Shown here in pieces: positions 6,879-16,563 of a stretch of 64,000 nucleotides of DNA. Below the pieces are notes generated by a model. The model made no database searches and had not been told where the DNA came from. It saw only the letters and a program-made list of their open reading frames with translations. The DNA is from Flavobacteriaceae bacterium (lineage in GTDB: Bacteria; Bacteroidota; Bacteroidia; Flavobacteriales; Flavobacteriaceae), in NCBI GenBank assembly GCA_947488595.1, contig CANKZI010000001.1:1-64000 (forward strand), in the 5' to 3' direction. How positions within the stretch are numbered: the stretch's first letter is position 1; each line of letters opens with the position of its first letter. The translations under genes were made by a program, and so were the position numbers.

Positions 6879-9800
6879 ATGCAAAGACCTTCTTTCGCAC
6901 TCTACGACGCTTCTGCTGGTTCCGGCAAAACCTATGCGTTGGTCAAAGAATACCTAAAAATTATTCTGACCGCCAAAAAAAATGATGCTTACCGCAATAT
7001 ATTGGCCATTACTTTTACAAATAAAGCAGTGCACGAAATGAAATCGCGCATTGTTGGTAGTTTGTCTGAATTTGCCAAAGAACATCCAAACGCAAAAGCC
7101 GTCGGTTTAATGCAACACTTGTCTCAAGAAACCCAACTTTCGGTGGCGTCAATCCATCAAAAATCAAAAAGCATCATCAAACATTTGATTCACAATTATG
7201 CTGCTTTTGATATTGCTACCATCGACAAGTTCACACACAAAGTCATTCGCGCTTTTGCCCATGACTTGAGTTTGCCCATGACTTTTGAAGTGACTTTGGA
7301 CACCGAAAATCTCTTGACCGAAGCCGTCGATGCCATTATTGCAAAAGCGGGTGAAGACGCAACACTGACCAAATTGCTCATTGATTTTACAATGGAAAAA
7401 ACCGATGACGATAAAAGTTGGGACATATCACGCGAAATTCTCGAAACGGGTCAACTGATTTTAAACGAAAATAACCGTGAAGCCATCAGCCATTTTCAAA
7501 ATAAAAAAATAGAGGATTTTGTAGCCATAAAAAAGAAAATCACCGAGCTGTTTACAGTTTTAGAAAACAACAACATCCAATTGGCAACCCAAGTTTTGGC
7601 TTTGATCAACGAAAATGGCATTGATACCAAAGCGTTTCCTTATGAAACATTTCCGAAACACCTGAATTTTATCATCTCCAAAGACCACCGCGAGCACAAA
7701 CATAAATTCTTGCAAATCGAAGACATTAAAACCAAAAAAGGAAGTAAAGAAACGGGATTAATTGAACAGTTGGCTCCCAAAATGATTGAGATTTTAGCCC
7801 AAGTTTATACCAACAACGAAAAGAAAAATTTTTACAAAGCGTTTCTCAAAAACATCACACCACTTTCACTGCTCAATGAAATCAGCGATAAATTAAAAGC
7901 CATTCAAACCGAACAAAATGTGCTTTCGATATCCGAATTCAACGCCATCATCCACCGCGAAATTCAAAACCAACCTGCGCCATTCATCTATGAAAGATTG
8001 GGCGAACGTTACCGTCATTTTTTTATTGACGAATTCCAGGATACGTCTGAAATGCAATGGCAAAATTTAATTCCGTTAATCGATAATGCCACTTCTAGTG
8101 AAATTGATGGCGAAAAAGGTACTTTGATGCTGGTTGGCGATCCAAAACAATCGATTTATCGTTGGCGTGGTGGCAAGGCAGAACAATTTATTGCGCTAAC
8201 AAAAGAGCAAAATCCGTTTAATAATCCCGAGAAAGTAGTTACTCATTTGGATAAAAACTACCGCAGTTATTCAGAAATAATTAACTTCAACAATTTGTTT
8301 TTCAAACGTATAGCAACAGCTTTTGATGCCGAATATGCTGGTGCCGATTATAAAGACCTTTATGAAAACCACAGTCATCAAAAAACAAACGATAAAATTG
8401 GCGGTCATGTAGCTATTAATTTTTTACCCATCAATGATGTGGCTGCTTCCCATCCAGAAAATGACGAAGAAGACGCATTGGATAAAACCGAAAAGTACGT
8501 TTTGGCGACTTTAAATACGATTCAAAAAGTGCAACTACAAGGTTTTGAATACCAAGATATTGTAATCCTTACGCGAAAACGAAGCCAAGGTGTCGCCATT
8601 GCAACCTATTTGACAGCACAAAATATTCCGATTTTATCGTCAGAAACTTTAATGTTGCAAAATGCCACACAAGTCAGATTGATAGTTCATTTGTTGCGGT
8701 ATTTAAAAAACAGTAGTGATATCGAAGCCAAAGCGCACTTTTTGCAATATTTAGCAAGCCAACAAACAGCAATTGCGGTTCATGATTTTATTGCGCAAGG
8801 AATGGCGCTGAAAAAAGAAGTCGAATTTGAAAAATGGTTGCAAGCCTCGAGCATCGATTTGTCGTTTCAAAATGTTCGAAAAAAATCATTGTATGAAGCG
8901 GTAGAAACCATCATAACAAAGTTTTTAAATCCCAACGAAAGCAATGCATATGTTCAATATTTTTTAGATATTATTTTAGAACGCGACATTCGAAACCAAG
9001 CTGGAATTTCAGATTTTTTAAGTTATTGGGATAAAAATGCCGACAAATTTAGCATTCCATCACCTGAAGGCAAAAACGCAGTTCGGATTATGACGATTCA
9101 CAAATCGAAAGGATTAGAATTTCCGGTTGTGATTTTTCCTTTTGCCGACGAGGATTACAACCATAAACCCAAAAACAAATTATGGCTCAATGCCGATGAA
9201 ACCGACTTTGGTTTACCCAAGGTTTTAATAGACAACAATAAATCCGTCGCTGAATTTGGCAGCGATGCAAAAGAAGTATACGACCAAAAAAACCAAGAGG
9301 AACTGTTAGACAATGTCAATATTTTATATGTGGCGCTAACGCGTGCCGAGGAGCAGTTGTATGTTATTTCGCAAATGATAAAGCCCAAAAAAGAAGGCGA
9401 TTATCCCAATAATATGGCAGCTTTTTTTATTCAATTTCTAATTGCACAAGGCATTTTCGACGAAAATAAATTGGATTATTCTTTTGGCGATCCCAAAAAA
9501 TGCTCGTTGAATGAAGCATGGATAGACACGTCGCAAACCATTCCGCTTCTTACTCAAATTCTGGATCCAAAAAACATTAAAATAGCACAACGCGAAGCAT
9601 TAATGTGGGGAACGCAAAGGCAAGAAGCCATTGAGTACGGCAATATTATTCATGAAATATTATCATTTATTAAAACCAAAATTGATATTGACTTGGCCAT
9701 TACAAAAGCTATCGAAAGCGGATTGATTACTATCAAGCAAAAACCAATGGTTGCGCAAACCATATCAGAAATCGTAAACCATCCTGAACTTACCGAATAT

Positions 9801-10052
9801 TTTCTTGAAAGCAATACCATTTTAAACGAACAAACCATTATCCAAAAAGAAGGCAACACCATCATTCCCGACCGAATGGTAGTTACTAAAAACAATGAAG
9901 TTTTACTTTTGGAATACAAAACCGGTGCGCACCAAGCCAAATACCAAACGCAAGTGGACCAGTACCAAGCTGCAATTGAAAAAATGGGATTTAAAGTTGT
10001 AAAAAAAGCACTCATATATATAGGTACGCCAATTGAAATTGTAAATTTGTAG
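6879..10052 (+). CDS. UvrD/RecB-type helicase-nuclease (AddA-like)
   Basis: A 1057-residue superfamily 1A helicase with a C-terminal RecB-type nuclease, the likely AddA subunit of an AddAB double-strand-break resection complex. Walker A is ASAGSGKT (residues 11-18). Walker B is FFIDEFQDTS near 382. Motif III/IV is GDPKQSIYRW near 418, motif V TIHKSKGLEFP near 738, motif VI YVALTRAEEQ near 815. The nuclease site is PDRM followed by LLLEYKTG near 1013 and a QVDQYQ helix. All core residues look intact. Its probable partner, an AddB-like nuclease, lies at 12852, beyond kbl and ompA. The kbl gene begins 27 bases downstream. Confidence 0.9.
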   Translation: MQRPSFALYDASAGSGKTYALVKEYLKIILTAKKNDAYRNILAITFTNKAVHEMKSRIVGSLSEFAKEHPNAKAVGLMQHLSQETQLSVASIHQKSKSIIKHLIHNYAAFDIATIDKFTHKVIRAFAHDLSLPMTFEVTLDTENLLTEAVDAIIAKAGEDATLTKLLIDFTMEKTDDDKSWDISREILETGQLILNENNREAISHFQNKKIEDFVAIKKKITELFTVLENNNIQLATQVLALINENGIDTKAFPYETFPKHLNFIISKDHREHKHKFLQIEDIKTKKGSKETGLIEQLAPKMIEILAQVYTNNEKKNFYKAFLKNITPLSLLNEISDKLKAIQTEQNVLSISEFNAIIHREIQNQPAPFIYERLGERYRHFFIDEFQDTSEMQWQNLIPLIDNATSSEIDGEKGTLMLVGDPKQSIYRWRGGKAEQFIALTKEQNPFNNPEKVVTHLDKNYRSYSEIINFNNLFFKRIATAFDAEYAGADYKDLYENHSHQKTNDKIGGHVAINFLPINDVAASHPENDEEDALDKTEKYVLATLNTIQKVQLQGFEYQDIVILTRKRSQGVAIATYLTAQNIPILSSETLMLQNATQVRLIVHLLRYLKNSSDIEAKAHFLQYLASQQTAIAVHDFIAQGMALKKEVEFEKWLQASSIDLSFQNVRKKSLYEAVETIITKFLNPNESNAYVQYFLDIILERDIRNQAGISDFLSYWDKNADKFSIPSPEGKNAVRIMTIHKSKGLEFPVVIFPFADEDYNHKPKNKLWLNADETDFGLPKVLIDNNKSVAEFGSDAKEVYDQKNQEELLDNVNILYVALTRAEEQLYVISQMIKPKKEGDYPNNMAAFFIQFLIAQGIFDENKLDYSFGDPKKCSLNEAWIDTSQTIPLLTQILDPKNIKIAQREALMWGTQRQEAIEYGNIIHEILSFIKTKIDIDLAITKAIESGLITIKQKPMVAQTISEIVNHPELTEYFLESNTILNEQTIIQKEGNTIIPDRMVVTKNNEVLLLEYKTGAHQAKYQTQVDQYQAAIEKMGFKVVKKALIYIGTPIEIVNL

Positions 10053-10079
10053 CATAAACCAATACCAACTATTATTAAA

Positions 10080-11273
10080 ATGTACGGAAAAATTCAACAA
10101 CACCTGCAATCAGAACTTCAAACCATTGAAGCCAACGGAATCTTTAAATCAGAAAGAATCATTACTTCACCTCAAGGTGCCGAAATCACAGTAAATGGCG
10201 CAAAGGTTTTGAATTTTTGTGCCAACAATTATCTCGGATTATCTTCGCATCCTGAGGTGATTCAAGCGGCAAAAGATGCTTTGGATAGTCACGGTTTTGG
10301 TATGTCGTCGGTGCGATTTATTTGCGGAACCCAAGACATTCATAAAACTTTAGAACATAAAATAGCTGAATTTTATGAGACCGAAGACACCATTTTATAC
10401 GCTGCAGCTTTTGATGCCAACGGAGGCGTTTTCGAACCCTTATTAGGAGAACAAGACTGCATTATTTCGGATAGTTTGAACCACGCTTCGATTATTGATG
10501 GCGTCCGTTTGTGCAAAGCGGCGCGCTATCGTTATGAAAACAACAATATGGAAGATTTGGAACAGCAGTTAATCAAAGCCAATGAAGCTGGCACACGATT
10601 TAAATTAATTGTTACCGATGGCGTTTTTTCGATGGATGGCGTTGTTGCCCCTTTGGATAAAATATGCGATTTAGCCGATAAATATGATGCTATGGTTATG
10701 ATTGACGAATGCCATGCTGCAGGATTTATTGGCGCAACGGGTAAAGGAACCATTGAAGCAAAAGGTGTAATGGGAAGGGTTGATATTATTACAGGAACAC
10801 TCGGAAAAGCTTTGGGCGGTGCGATGGGCGGATATACTACCGGAAAAAAAGAAATCATCGAAATTTTGCGACAACGTTCCCGACCTTATTTGTTCTCTAA
10901 CTCATTGGCTCCAGCAATTGTAGGTGCTTCTATTAAGGTTTTTGAATTGTTGGAAAAAGACACGTCGTTGCGCGATCGATTAGAATGGAACACCAATTAT
11001 TTTAAAAGCGGAATGAAAAATGCAGGTTTTGATATTATTGATGGTGATTCAGCAATAGTTCCAGTAATGCTTTATGACGCAAGACTGTCACAAAACATGG
11101 CCAATGAACTATTGAAAGAAGGCATATATGTAATAGGGTTCTTTTTTCCGGTAGTTCCAAAAGAAAAAGCAAGAATAAGAATACAGTTATCTGCTGCGCA
11201 TACTAAAGAACACTTAGACAAAGCAATAACCGCTTTTGTCACCGTCGGAAAAAAACTAAATGTGATAAGTTAA
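10080..11273 (+). CDS. kbl: Glycine C-acetyltransferase (2-amino-3-ketobutyrate CoA ligase)
   Basis: A 397-residue PLP enzyme of the alpha-oxoamine synthase family. It cleaves 2-amino-3-ketobutyrate with CoA to glycine and acetyl-CoA in threonine breakdown. Visible are FCANNYLGLSSHP (N-terminal signature), SLNHASIIDGVRL, DECHAAGFIG (PLP Asp) and GTLGKALGGAMGG with the Schiff-base Lys at 243, one off the E. coli position. Length equals the E. coli enzyme (398). No threonine dehydrogenase gene is nearby, so SPT-like activity on other acyl-CoAs remains possible, but overall identity favours Kbl. Probably co-transcribed with the helicase gene upstream. Confidence 0.92.
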   Translation: MYGKIQQHLQSELQTIEANGIFKSERIITSPQGAEITVNGAKVLNFCANNYLGLSSHPEVIQAAKDALDSHGFGMSSVRFICGTQDIHKTLEHKIAEFYETEDTILYAAAFDANGGVFEPLLGEQDCIISDSLNHASIIDGVRLCKAARYRYENNNMEDLEQQLIKANEAGTRFKLIVTDGVFSMDGVVAPLDKICDLADKYDAMVMIDECHAAGFIGATGKGTIEAKGVMGRVDIITGTLGKALGGAMGGYTTGKKEIIEILRQRSRPYLFSNSLAPAIVGASIKVFELLEKDTSLRDRLEWNTNYFKSGMKNAGFDIIDGDSAIVPVMLYDARLSQNMANELLKEGIYVIGFFFPVVPKEKARIRIQLSAAHTKEHLDKAITAFVTVGKKLNVIS

Positions 11274-11316
11274 TGACAAATTACCAAAGATTTATGTTAT
11301 TTTTTTAACATTTCGT

Positions 11317-11347
11317 TTTGTTGTTAGGATTATAGACATTACTTTTG
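11317..11347 (+). promoter_or_regulatory. Promoter of ompA
   Basis: TTTG at 11317-11320, a 19-bp spacer and TACTTTTG at 11340-11347 match the Bacteroidetes consensus well. The leader to the ATG at 11381 is about 28 bases. This is one of the best promoter matches in the window, fitting an abundant outer-membrane protein. Confidence 0.75.
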
Positions 11348-11380
11348 CATATTAATTTTTGTAACTAAAACAACTAATGT

Positions 11381-12787
11381 ATGAAAAATCTTAACAAAAT
11401 TTTTGTCGCGCTATTGCTAGTTTTCGGACTAACTACGCAGGCACAAGACAGTGACAATCCATGGTCATTATCTTTTGGAGTCAATGCAGTTGACACTAGA
11501 ACAAGTGCCGAAGGGTCAGGTGTATTCGATCAGCCATTCAAAGTAAAAGAAAACTGGAATGTTTTGCCTTCATTATCTTACCTCAATATTAGCAGGTACG
11601 TAGGAGATGGCTTTAGCGTGGGAATAACAGGTTCTGTTAACAAAATCGATAAATTGGTTTACCAATCTGAAACCAATCCTAAAGATTATTTAGCTGTTAA
11701 TCCTGGTGATTTATCTTATTATGCTGCTGATGCGACAATCAAATATAGCTTCATGAATTTAATTAAATCTAAAATCATTGATCCTTCACTTCATATTGGT
11801 GGTGGTTATACATGGTTAGAAGATTATGAAACAGGAACACTTAATGGTGGTGCTGGCGTAACTTTTTGGTTTTCTGAAACAGTTGGCTTGTCTTTGCAAA
11901 CGACTTACAAAAAATCATTCAATGACAATGACACTAACGAAACCAGAGCGACTGGTGTACCTACACACTTTCAACATCTTGCAGGTTTGACTTTCAAATT
12001 TGGCGGAAAAGATTCTGACGATGACGGAATTTATGACAAAGATGATGCTTGTCCAGACGTTAAAGGCCCAAAAGAATTAAACGGTTGTCCTGATACAGAT
12101 CGCGACGGTGTTCTTGATAAAGAAGATTCATGTGTTGATGTAGTTGGTTTGGCTGAGTTTCAAGGCTGTCCTGATACCGATAAAGATGGTATTGCTGATA
12201 AAGATGATGCTTGTCCAGAAATTGCAGGTTTAAAAGCATTTGGTGGTTGTCCTGATACTGATGGTGACGGATTAACTGATAAATCTGACAAATGTCCTAC
12301 TGTTAGTGGGCCAAAAGAAAACCAAGGTTGTCCATGGCCAGATACCGACGGAGATGGTGTTCTTGATAAAGATGACAAATGTATCAATATCAAAGGTACT
12401 GCTGCAAACAATGGTTGCCCAGAAATTTCTGAAGACCAAGTAAACAAATTGAATGCATACGCTAAAACCATTTTGTTCAACAGCGGAAAGTCAACTTTCA
12501 AACAAGAAACTTTCGCTGTATTACAGTCAATCACTGCTATTTTAAAAGAATATCCTTCTTCTAATTTTAGTATCGAAGGTCACACAGATGCAGATGGTAA
12601 AGATGCGATGAACCAAAAATTATCTGAAGAAAGAGCAGCAGCAGTTAAAAATTATTTGATCGAAAACGGGATTTCAACAAACCGATTGACTTCGGCAGGT
12701 TTTGGTGAAAGTAAACCAATCGACAGCAACAAAACAGCCGCTGGAAAAGCAAATAACAGAAGAGTTGAAGTGAAATTAGTAAAATAA
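11381..12787 (+). CDS. OmpA-family outer-membrane protein with thrombospondin type 3 repeats
   Basis: A 468-residue protein. Residues 1-22 are a signal peptide ending TQAQ. Residues about 25-205 form a predicted beta-barrel with alternating aromatic strands. Residues about 208-345 hold calcium-binding TSP3 repeats ([15 protein letters not shown] and four variants, each with paired Cys). The last 110 residues are the OmpA/MotB domain: [43 protein letters not shown] and NNRRVEVKL. It anchors the outer membrane to peptidoglycan. It has its own promoter and terminator, so it is an independent unit placed between the AddA- and AddB-like genes. Confidence 0.93.
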   Translation: MKNLNKIFVALLLVFGLTTQAQDSDNPWSLSFGVNAVDTRTSAEGSGVFDQPFKVKENWNVLPSLSYLNISRYVGDGFSVGITGSVNKIDKLVYQSETNPKDYLAVNPGDLSYYAADATIKYSFMNLIKSKIIDPSLHIGGGYTWLEDYETGTLNGGAGVTFWFSETVGLSLQTTYKKSFNDNDTNETRATGVPTHFQHLAGLTFKFGGKDSDDDGIYDKDDACPDVKGPKELNGCPDTDRDGVLDKEDSCVDVVGLAEFQGCPDTDKDGIADKDDACPEIAGLKAFGGCPDTDGDGLTDKSDKCPTVSGPKENQGCPWPDTDGDGVLDKDDKCINIKGTAANNGCPEISEDQVNKLNAYAKTILFNSGKSTFKQETFAVLQSITAILKEYPSSNFSIEGHTDADGKDAMNQKLSEERAAAVKNYLIENGISTNRLTSAGFGESKPIDSNKTAAGKANNRRVEVKLVK

Positions 12788-12811
12788 TTACACCTTTAAA
12801 ATAGTTACTAA

Positions 12812-12840
12812 AACGCCTCGATTTATCGGGGCGTTTTTTT
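12812..12840 (+). terminator. Terminator of ompA
   Basis: AACGCCTCGAT (12812-12822) pairs with ATCGGGGCGTT (12825-12835) with one G-T pair, followed by a T run. It ends 12 bases before the next ATG. Confidence 0.88.
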
Positions 12841-12851
12841 ATTTTTATACA

Positions 12852-15611
12852 ATGATAAATACTTCTTTTTTAGATAACATTGCTGCAACTTTAATCAAAA
12901 ATTACGCAACAGATTTTGCTAATACAATGGTAATTTTGCCCAATAAACGCGCAAAAGTATTTTTAATTGAAGCTTTGAAAAAACAGGTCACCAATACCGT
13001 TTTTTCGCCTCAAATTATAAGTATTGAAGATTTTATTCAAGATATTGCCACCGTTAGAACAATAGATCCTATCGAATTATTATTTGAATTCTACGACGTT
13101 TATTTGTCAGTTACCGATAATAACCAACAGTCCTTCGAATTATTTGCCAATTGGGCAAAAACACTACTTCAAGATTTTAATGAAATTGACCGTTATCTTT
13201 TAGATCCATTGCACATATTATCCTATCTCAAAGACATTGAAGACATCAAAAAATGGGGAATCGAAGTCGAAAACAAAACACCATTACTCGAAAAATACAT
13301 TGACTTCTGGAAATTATTACCGCTTTATTATCAATCGCTTTCTGCGCATTTACTCAAAAAGAGAATTGGTTATCAAGGTTTGATTTATCGTGAAGCGGTA
13401 AACAATCTTATTCCTTTTGCTAAATTAAACAGCAATAAAAAGTTTATTTTTGCTGGTTTTAATGCATTAAATGCCGCCGAAGAAGAAATAATCCAACACC
13501 TAATAATCAATGATGCCGCAAAAATGTATTGGGATGCAGACCATACTTTTTTAAACGATCCTTACCATGATGCTGGCTTGTTCCTTCGTCGTTTTAAAGA
13601 AAATTGGAAGCACTACAAATCCAATCCTTTTGAATGGTCGTTTGACGATTTTTCAAAAACCAAGAACATCCAAGTCATTGGTACGCCAAAAACAATTGGA
13701 CAAGCCAAAATTGCGGGAAGTCTAATAGAAAAAATTATCAGCCAAAACCCCAAGGCCTCTTTAAATAAAGTAGCGATTGTGCTTGGTGACGAAAATTTAT
13801 TGGTGCCGCTTTTGTATGCTTTGCCATCAACTGTTGGCGCTTTAAACATCACGATGGGCTATTCGAGCAAAAACAATCCTGCACAAATTTTAATTGCAAA
13901 ATTGTTCAAAATGCACACCAATGCTTTGAATCGAAATGCCAATAATTATGTGTTTTACTACAAAGATGTACTCGATATTTTGACACATCCTTTGGTCGAA
14001 CCATACGCGAAAACCAACGATTTGGTTAATATTATCAATCACAATAATTATACTTTTATTACACACAAAAAGCTAATCGAACTGCACTCCGATCAAAGTA
14101 GTTTGTTTGTTTTATTGTTTCAAAAATGGGAAAATGGCGCCGTTGCGGTTTTAGAAACCATTACCGCCTTGTTGCAAACCATAAAAGCCAATTTAAGCAA
14201 CGACAATGAAGAAGAAAAAATCACAAAAGCTTTTGTTTTTGCCATTTTCAAAACCATCAATAAACTAATTAATTATTATTCAGCACACCAACACATTGAC
14301 AAAATTGAAACACTTTATGCCATTTACAAACAAGTAATTGATCTGGCAGAGGTCGCTTTTGAAGGCGAACCGCTAAATGGTTTACAAATTATGGGAGTAT
14401 TAGAAAGCCGTGTTTTGGATTTTGATACCGTAATTGTAACAGCAATGAATGAAGGCAAATTTCCGGCGGGAAAATCAATGAATTCCTTTATTCCTTATGA
14501 TGTAAAACGCGAAATGGGTTTGCCTACTTTTAAAGAAAAAGATGCGATTTATACCTATCATTTTTACCATTTATTGCAACGCGCCAAAAACATTTATTTA
14601 CTTTACAATACCGAAAGTGAAGGATTGGATGCAGGCGAAAAAAGCCGTTTTATTACTCAATTAGAAGTAGAAAAACAAGATCATCACATTTTGACACACG
14701 AAATTTATAATGCGGTTTTGCCCGAAACAGCCTATCAACCTATGGTGATTCCAAAATCAGAACGCGTGATGCTACGGCTGAAAGAAATTGCCGAAAAAGG
14801 ATTTTCTCCGTCGGCTTTAACCAGTTATATTCGGAATCCAATTGACTTTTATTTCCAAAAAATAGTACAGATAGGCGACATTGAAGAAGTCGAAGAGACC
14901 ATTGCGCTCAATACTTTAGGAACCATAATTCACGAAACTTTAGAAGATTTATACACCCCTTTGATCGGAAAATTTTTATCGGAACAAGATATTTCGAATT
15001 GTTTTACGCTTTTAGATGCTGCCGTATTGAAACAATTTAAAGCCATTTATAAAGAAGGAGAAATCAAAAAAGGCAGAAATTTATTGGCTTTTGAAGTCGC
15101 AAAACGCAATGTTTCCAACTTTTTGAAAATCGAATTGGAAAACATCAAAAATAGAGATGTCATAAAAATATTGCATTTAGAAAGAAGTTGCGAAGCTATT
15201 TTGGAACATCCTAGTTTGCCATTTCCGGTCAAAATTGGCGGGAAAGTGGATCGCATTGAAGAACGCAATGGTACAATTAGAATCATCGATTATAAAACAG
15301 GTAAAGTTGACAAACCTAATGTCACTTTGAAAACCTGGGATAAATTGACCCAAGATATTAAAAACGATAAAATCATTCAAATTTTGGCTTATGCTTTTAT
15401 GTTTCAAAAAGAAGCCGAAAACAAAGTCGTTGAAGCTGGAATCATTTCTTTCAAAAATTTAAAATCCGGTTTTTTGCCGTTTGGATTTAAAGAAGGTTCC
15501 GAAACGCGTTCCATTATTAACGAAGAAATCATGTTGCCTTATTTGGAGCAAATGGTTTTGTTGTTAAATGAAATATTAGACCCTACTATTGCATTTGAAG
15601 AAAAAGTTTAG
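12852..15611 (+). CDS. PD-(D/E)XK nuclease-family protein (AddB-like)
   Basis: A 919-residue protein resembling the AddB partner of AddA in Bacteroidota. The N-terminal part contains VILPNKRAKVFLIEAL (about 28-43), an inactivated helicase-like region. A later ESRVLDFDTVIVTAMNEGKFP matches the motif V-like block near 520. The C-terminal nuclease begins FSPSALTSYIRNPIDFYFQK (about 653) and carries GGKVDRIEER and RIIDYKTGKV (about 796-820), with Asp and Asp-Tyr-Lys as catalytic core. The cysteines of the iron-sulfur cluster found in Firmicutes AddB are absent. It lies 64 bases after ompA and its terminator. Confidence 0.85.
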   Translation: MINTSFLDNIAATLIKNYATDFANTMVILPNKRAKVFLIEALKKQVTNTVFSPQIISIEDFIQDIATVRTIDPIELLFEFYDVYLSVTDNNQQSFELFANWAKTLLQDFNEIDRYLLDPLHILSYLKDIEDIKKWGIEVENKTPLLEKYIDFWKLLPLYYQSLSAHLLKKRIGYQGLIYREAVNNLIPFAKLNSNKKFIFAGFNALNAAEEEIIQHLIINDAAKMYWDADHTFLNDPYHDAGLFLRRFKENWKHYKSNPFEWSFDDFSKTKNIQVIGTPKTIGQAKIAGSLIEKIISQNPKASLNKVAIVLGDENLLVPLLYALPSTVGALNITMGYSSKNNPAQILIAKLFKMHTNALNRNANNYVFYYKDVLDILTHPLVEPYAKTNDLVNIINHNNYTFITHKKLIELHSDQSSLFVLLFQKWENGAVAVLETITALLQTIKANLSNDNEEEKITKAFVFAIFKTINKLINYYSAHQHIDKIETLYAIYKQVIDLAEVAFEGEPLNGLQIMGVLESRVLDFDTVIVTAMNEGKFPAGKSMNSFIPYDVKREMGLPTFKEKDAIYTYHFYHLLQRAKNIYLLYNTESEGLDAGEKSRFITQLEVEKQDHHILTHEIYNAVLPETAYQPMVIPKSERVMLRLKEIAEKGFSPSALTSYIRNPIDFYFQKIVQIGDIEEVEETIALNTLGTIIHETLEDLYTPLIGKFLSEQDISNCFTLLDAAVLKQFKAIYKEGEIKKGRNLLAFEVAKRNVSNFLKIELENIKNRDVIKILHLERSCEAILEHPSLPFPVKIGGKVDRIEERNGTIRIIDYKTGKVDKPNVTLKTWDKLTQDIKNDKIIQILAYAFMFQKEAENKVVEAGIISFKNLKSGFLPFGFKEGSETRSIINEEIMLPYLEQMVLLLNEILDPTIAFEEKV

Positions 15612-15612
15612 A

Positions 15613-16404
15613 CTAAATTTTCTTAATAAAATCCACTAAAACTTTTAATAATTTTTCTTTATTTTCGATGTGACTCATGTGCCCGTCGGGAAAACTAAGT
15701 AACTCAACAGTGGTGTTTTCTATTTGTTCGAGATTGTCATTATAATTCAAAACAGGGTCTTTTTTTCCCAAGATTAGCATTTTTGGATAATTGGAAAAAT
15801 GAAGTAAAACTTCTCGGTCTTTGCGGATTTTCATCCCTTCAAGCGAAGCTACAATCCCTTGAAGTGGTGTTTTTAAAGCTGCAATTTTTGTGTTTTCGAT
15901 TTCGCTAACCAACCGTTCTCTGTTATCTTCGCTGAATAAATTGGCAATTGACAACCGCACAAAACTCACATAATTTTGTTTCACCGCCTGAATAGCCCTT
16001 TCCCTGTTTTTTTTCTTTTCGTCACTGTCGGCCCTTGAAGTCGAATTTAATAAAACCAAACCTTTTACATAGTCAGGATACAATTCGGCAAAAGCCAAAG
16101 CCACATAACCGCCCATCGAATGCCCGATAAATATGGCTTTTCTAATTTTTAACGCCGTTAAGACTTCGTGCACCACATCGGCATTGTCTTCCATTGCATG
16201 TACGTATCCCCTACTTTCTGTTGCGCCATGACCCAATAAATCGATTGTAATAACACGATTTCTCTTGGACAATTCAGGTACAAAATATTGCCACATTTGT
16301 TGGCTTCCCAAAAAACCATGGAGCAAAACTACAGCGGTTCCTTTACCAAAGTCGCTGAAAGCGATAGAAGTGTTTTTGTAGAAAAGTTGTTTCAAAGCAT
16401 GCAT
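15613..16404 (-). CDS. Alpha/beta hydrolase
   Basis: A 263-residue cytosolic alpha/beta-hydrolase fold protein. The oxyanion motif is LLHGFLGSQQMW (about 27-38). The nucleophile elbow is GHSMGG with Ser96. The acid is probably the Asp in GKKDPVLNYND, and the His is in DGHMSHIEN near the C-terminus. The family includes MenH, BioH and esterases. MenH is possible, because this family has the same length and GHSMGG elbow, but no other menaquinone gene is near. Substrate unknown. It is convergent with the addB-like gene, whose stop is one base away. Confidence 0.85.
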   Translation of the reverse strand: MHALKQLFYKNTSIAFSDFGKGTAVVLLHGFLGSQQMWQYFVPELSKRNRVITIDLLGHGATESRGYVHAMEDNADVVHEVLTALKIRKAIFIGHSMGGYVALAFAELYPDYVKGLVLLNSTSRADSDEKKKNRERAIQAVKQNYVSFVRLSIANLFSEDNRERLVSEIENTKIAALKTPLQGIVASLEGMKIRKDREVLLHFSNYPKMLILGKKDPVLNYNDNLEQIENTTVELLSFPDGHMSHIENKEKLLKVLVDFIKKI

Positions 16405-16471
16405 TTATTTTTACAAAAATAGAATTAAATCTTTTAAGCGGAAGTAGATTAAAAAGCGAAATTGTGACTAT

Positions 16472-16503
16472 TGAAATAAAAACGGCTCACTTTCGCAAAC
16501 CGT
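16472..16503 (-). terminator. Terminator of pepP
   Basis: On the minus strand ACGGTTTGC and GTGAGCCGT pair over 9 positions (with G-U pairs) around a GAAA tetraloop, followed by TTTTTATTT. It lies 60 bases after the pepP stop. Confidence 0.78.
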
Positions 16504-16519
16504 CTTTTCTCTCTTCTCA

Positions 16520-16556
16520 TTCTTCTTTCTCTTTCTTCTTTCTCTTTCTTCTTTCC
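16520..16556 (+). repeat. 13-bp tandem polypyrimidine repeat
   Basis: The unit TTCTTCTTTCTCT occurs twice exactly and a third time in part (TTCTTCTTTCC). The whole stretch 16503-16559 is almost pure C/T on the plus strand. It is located between the pepP stop codon and its terminator, so the transcript 3' UTR would be purine-rich. Confidence 0.85.
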
Positions 16557-16563
16557 TCCAAAA

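Noticed and set aside
11291..11310. Hairpin ATGTTA/TAACAT between kbl and ompA as terminator
   Set aside because: Stem is short and AT-only, with the T run in the loop; not convincing as a terminator.
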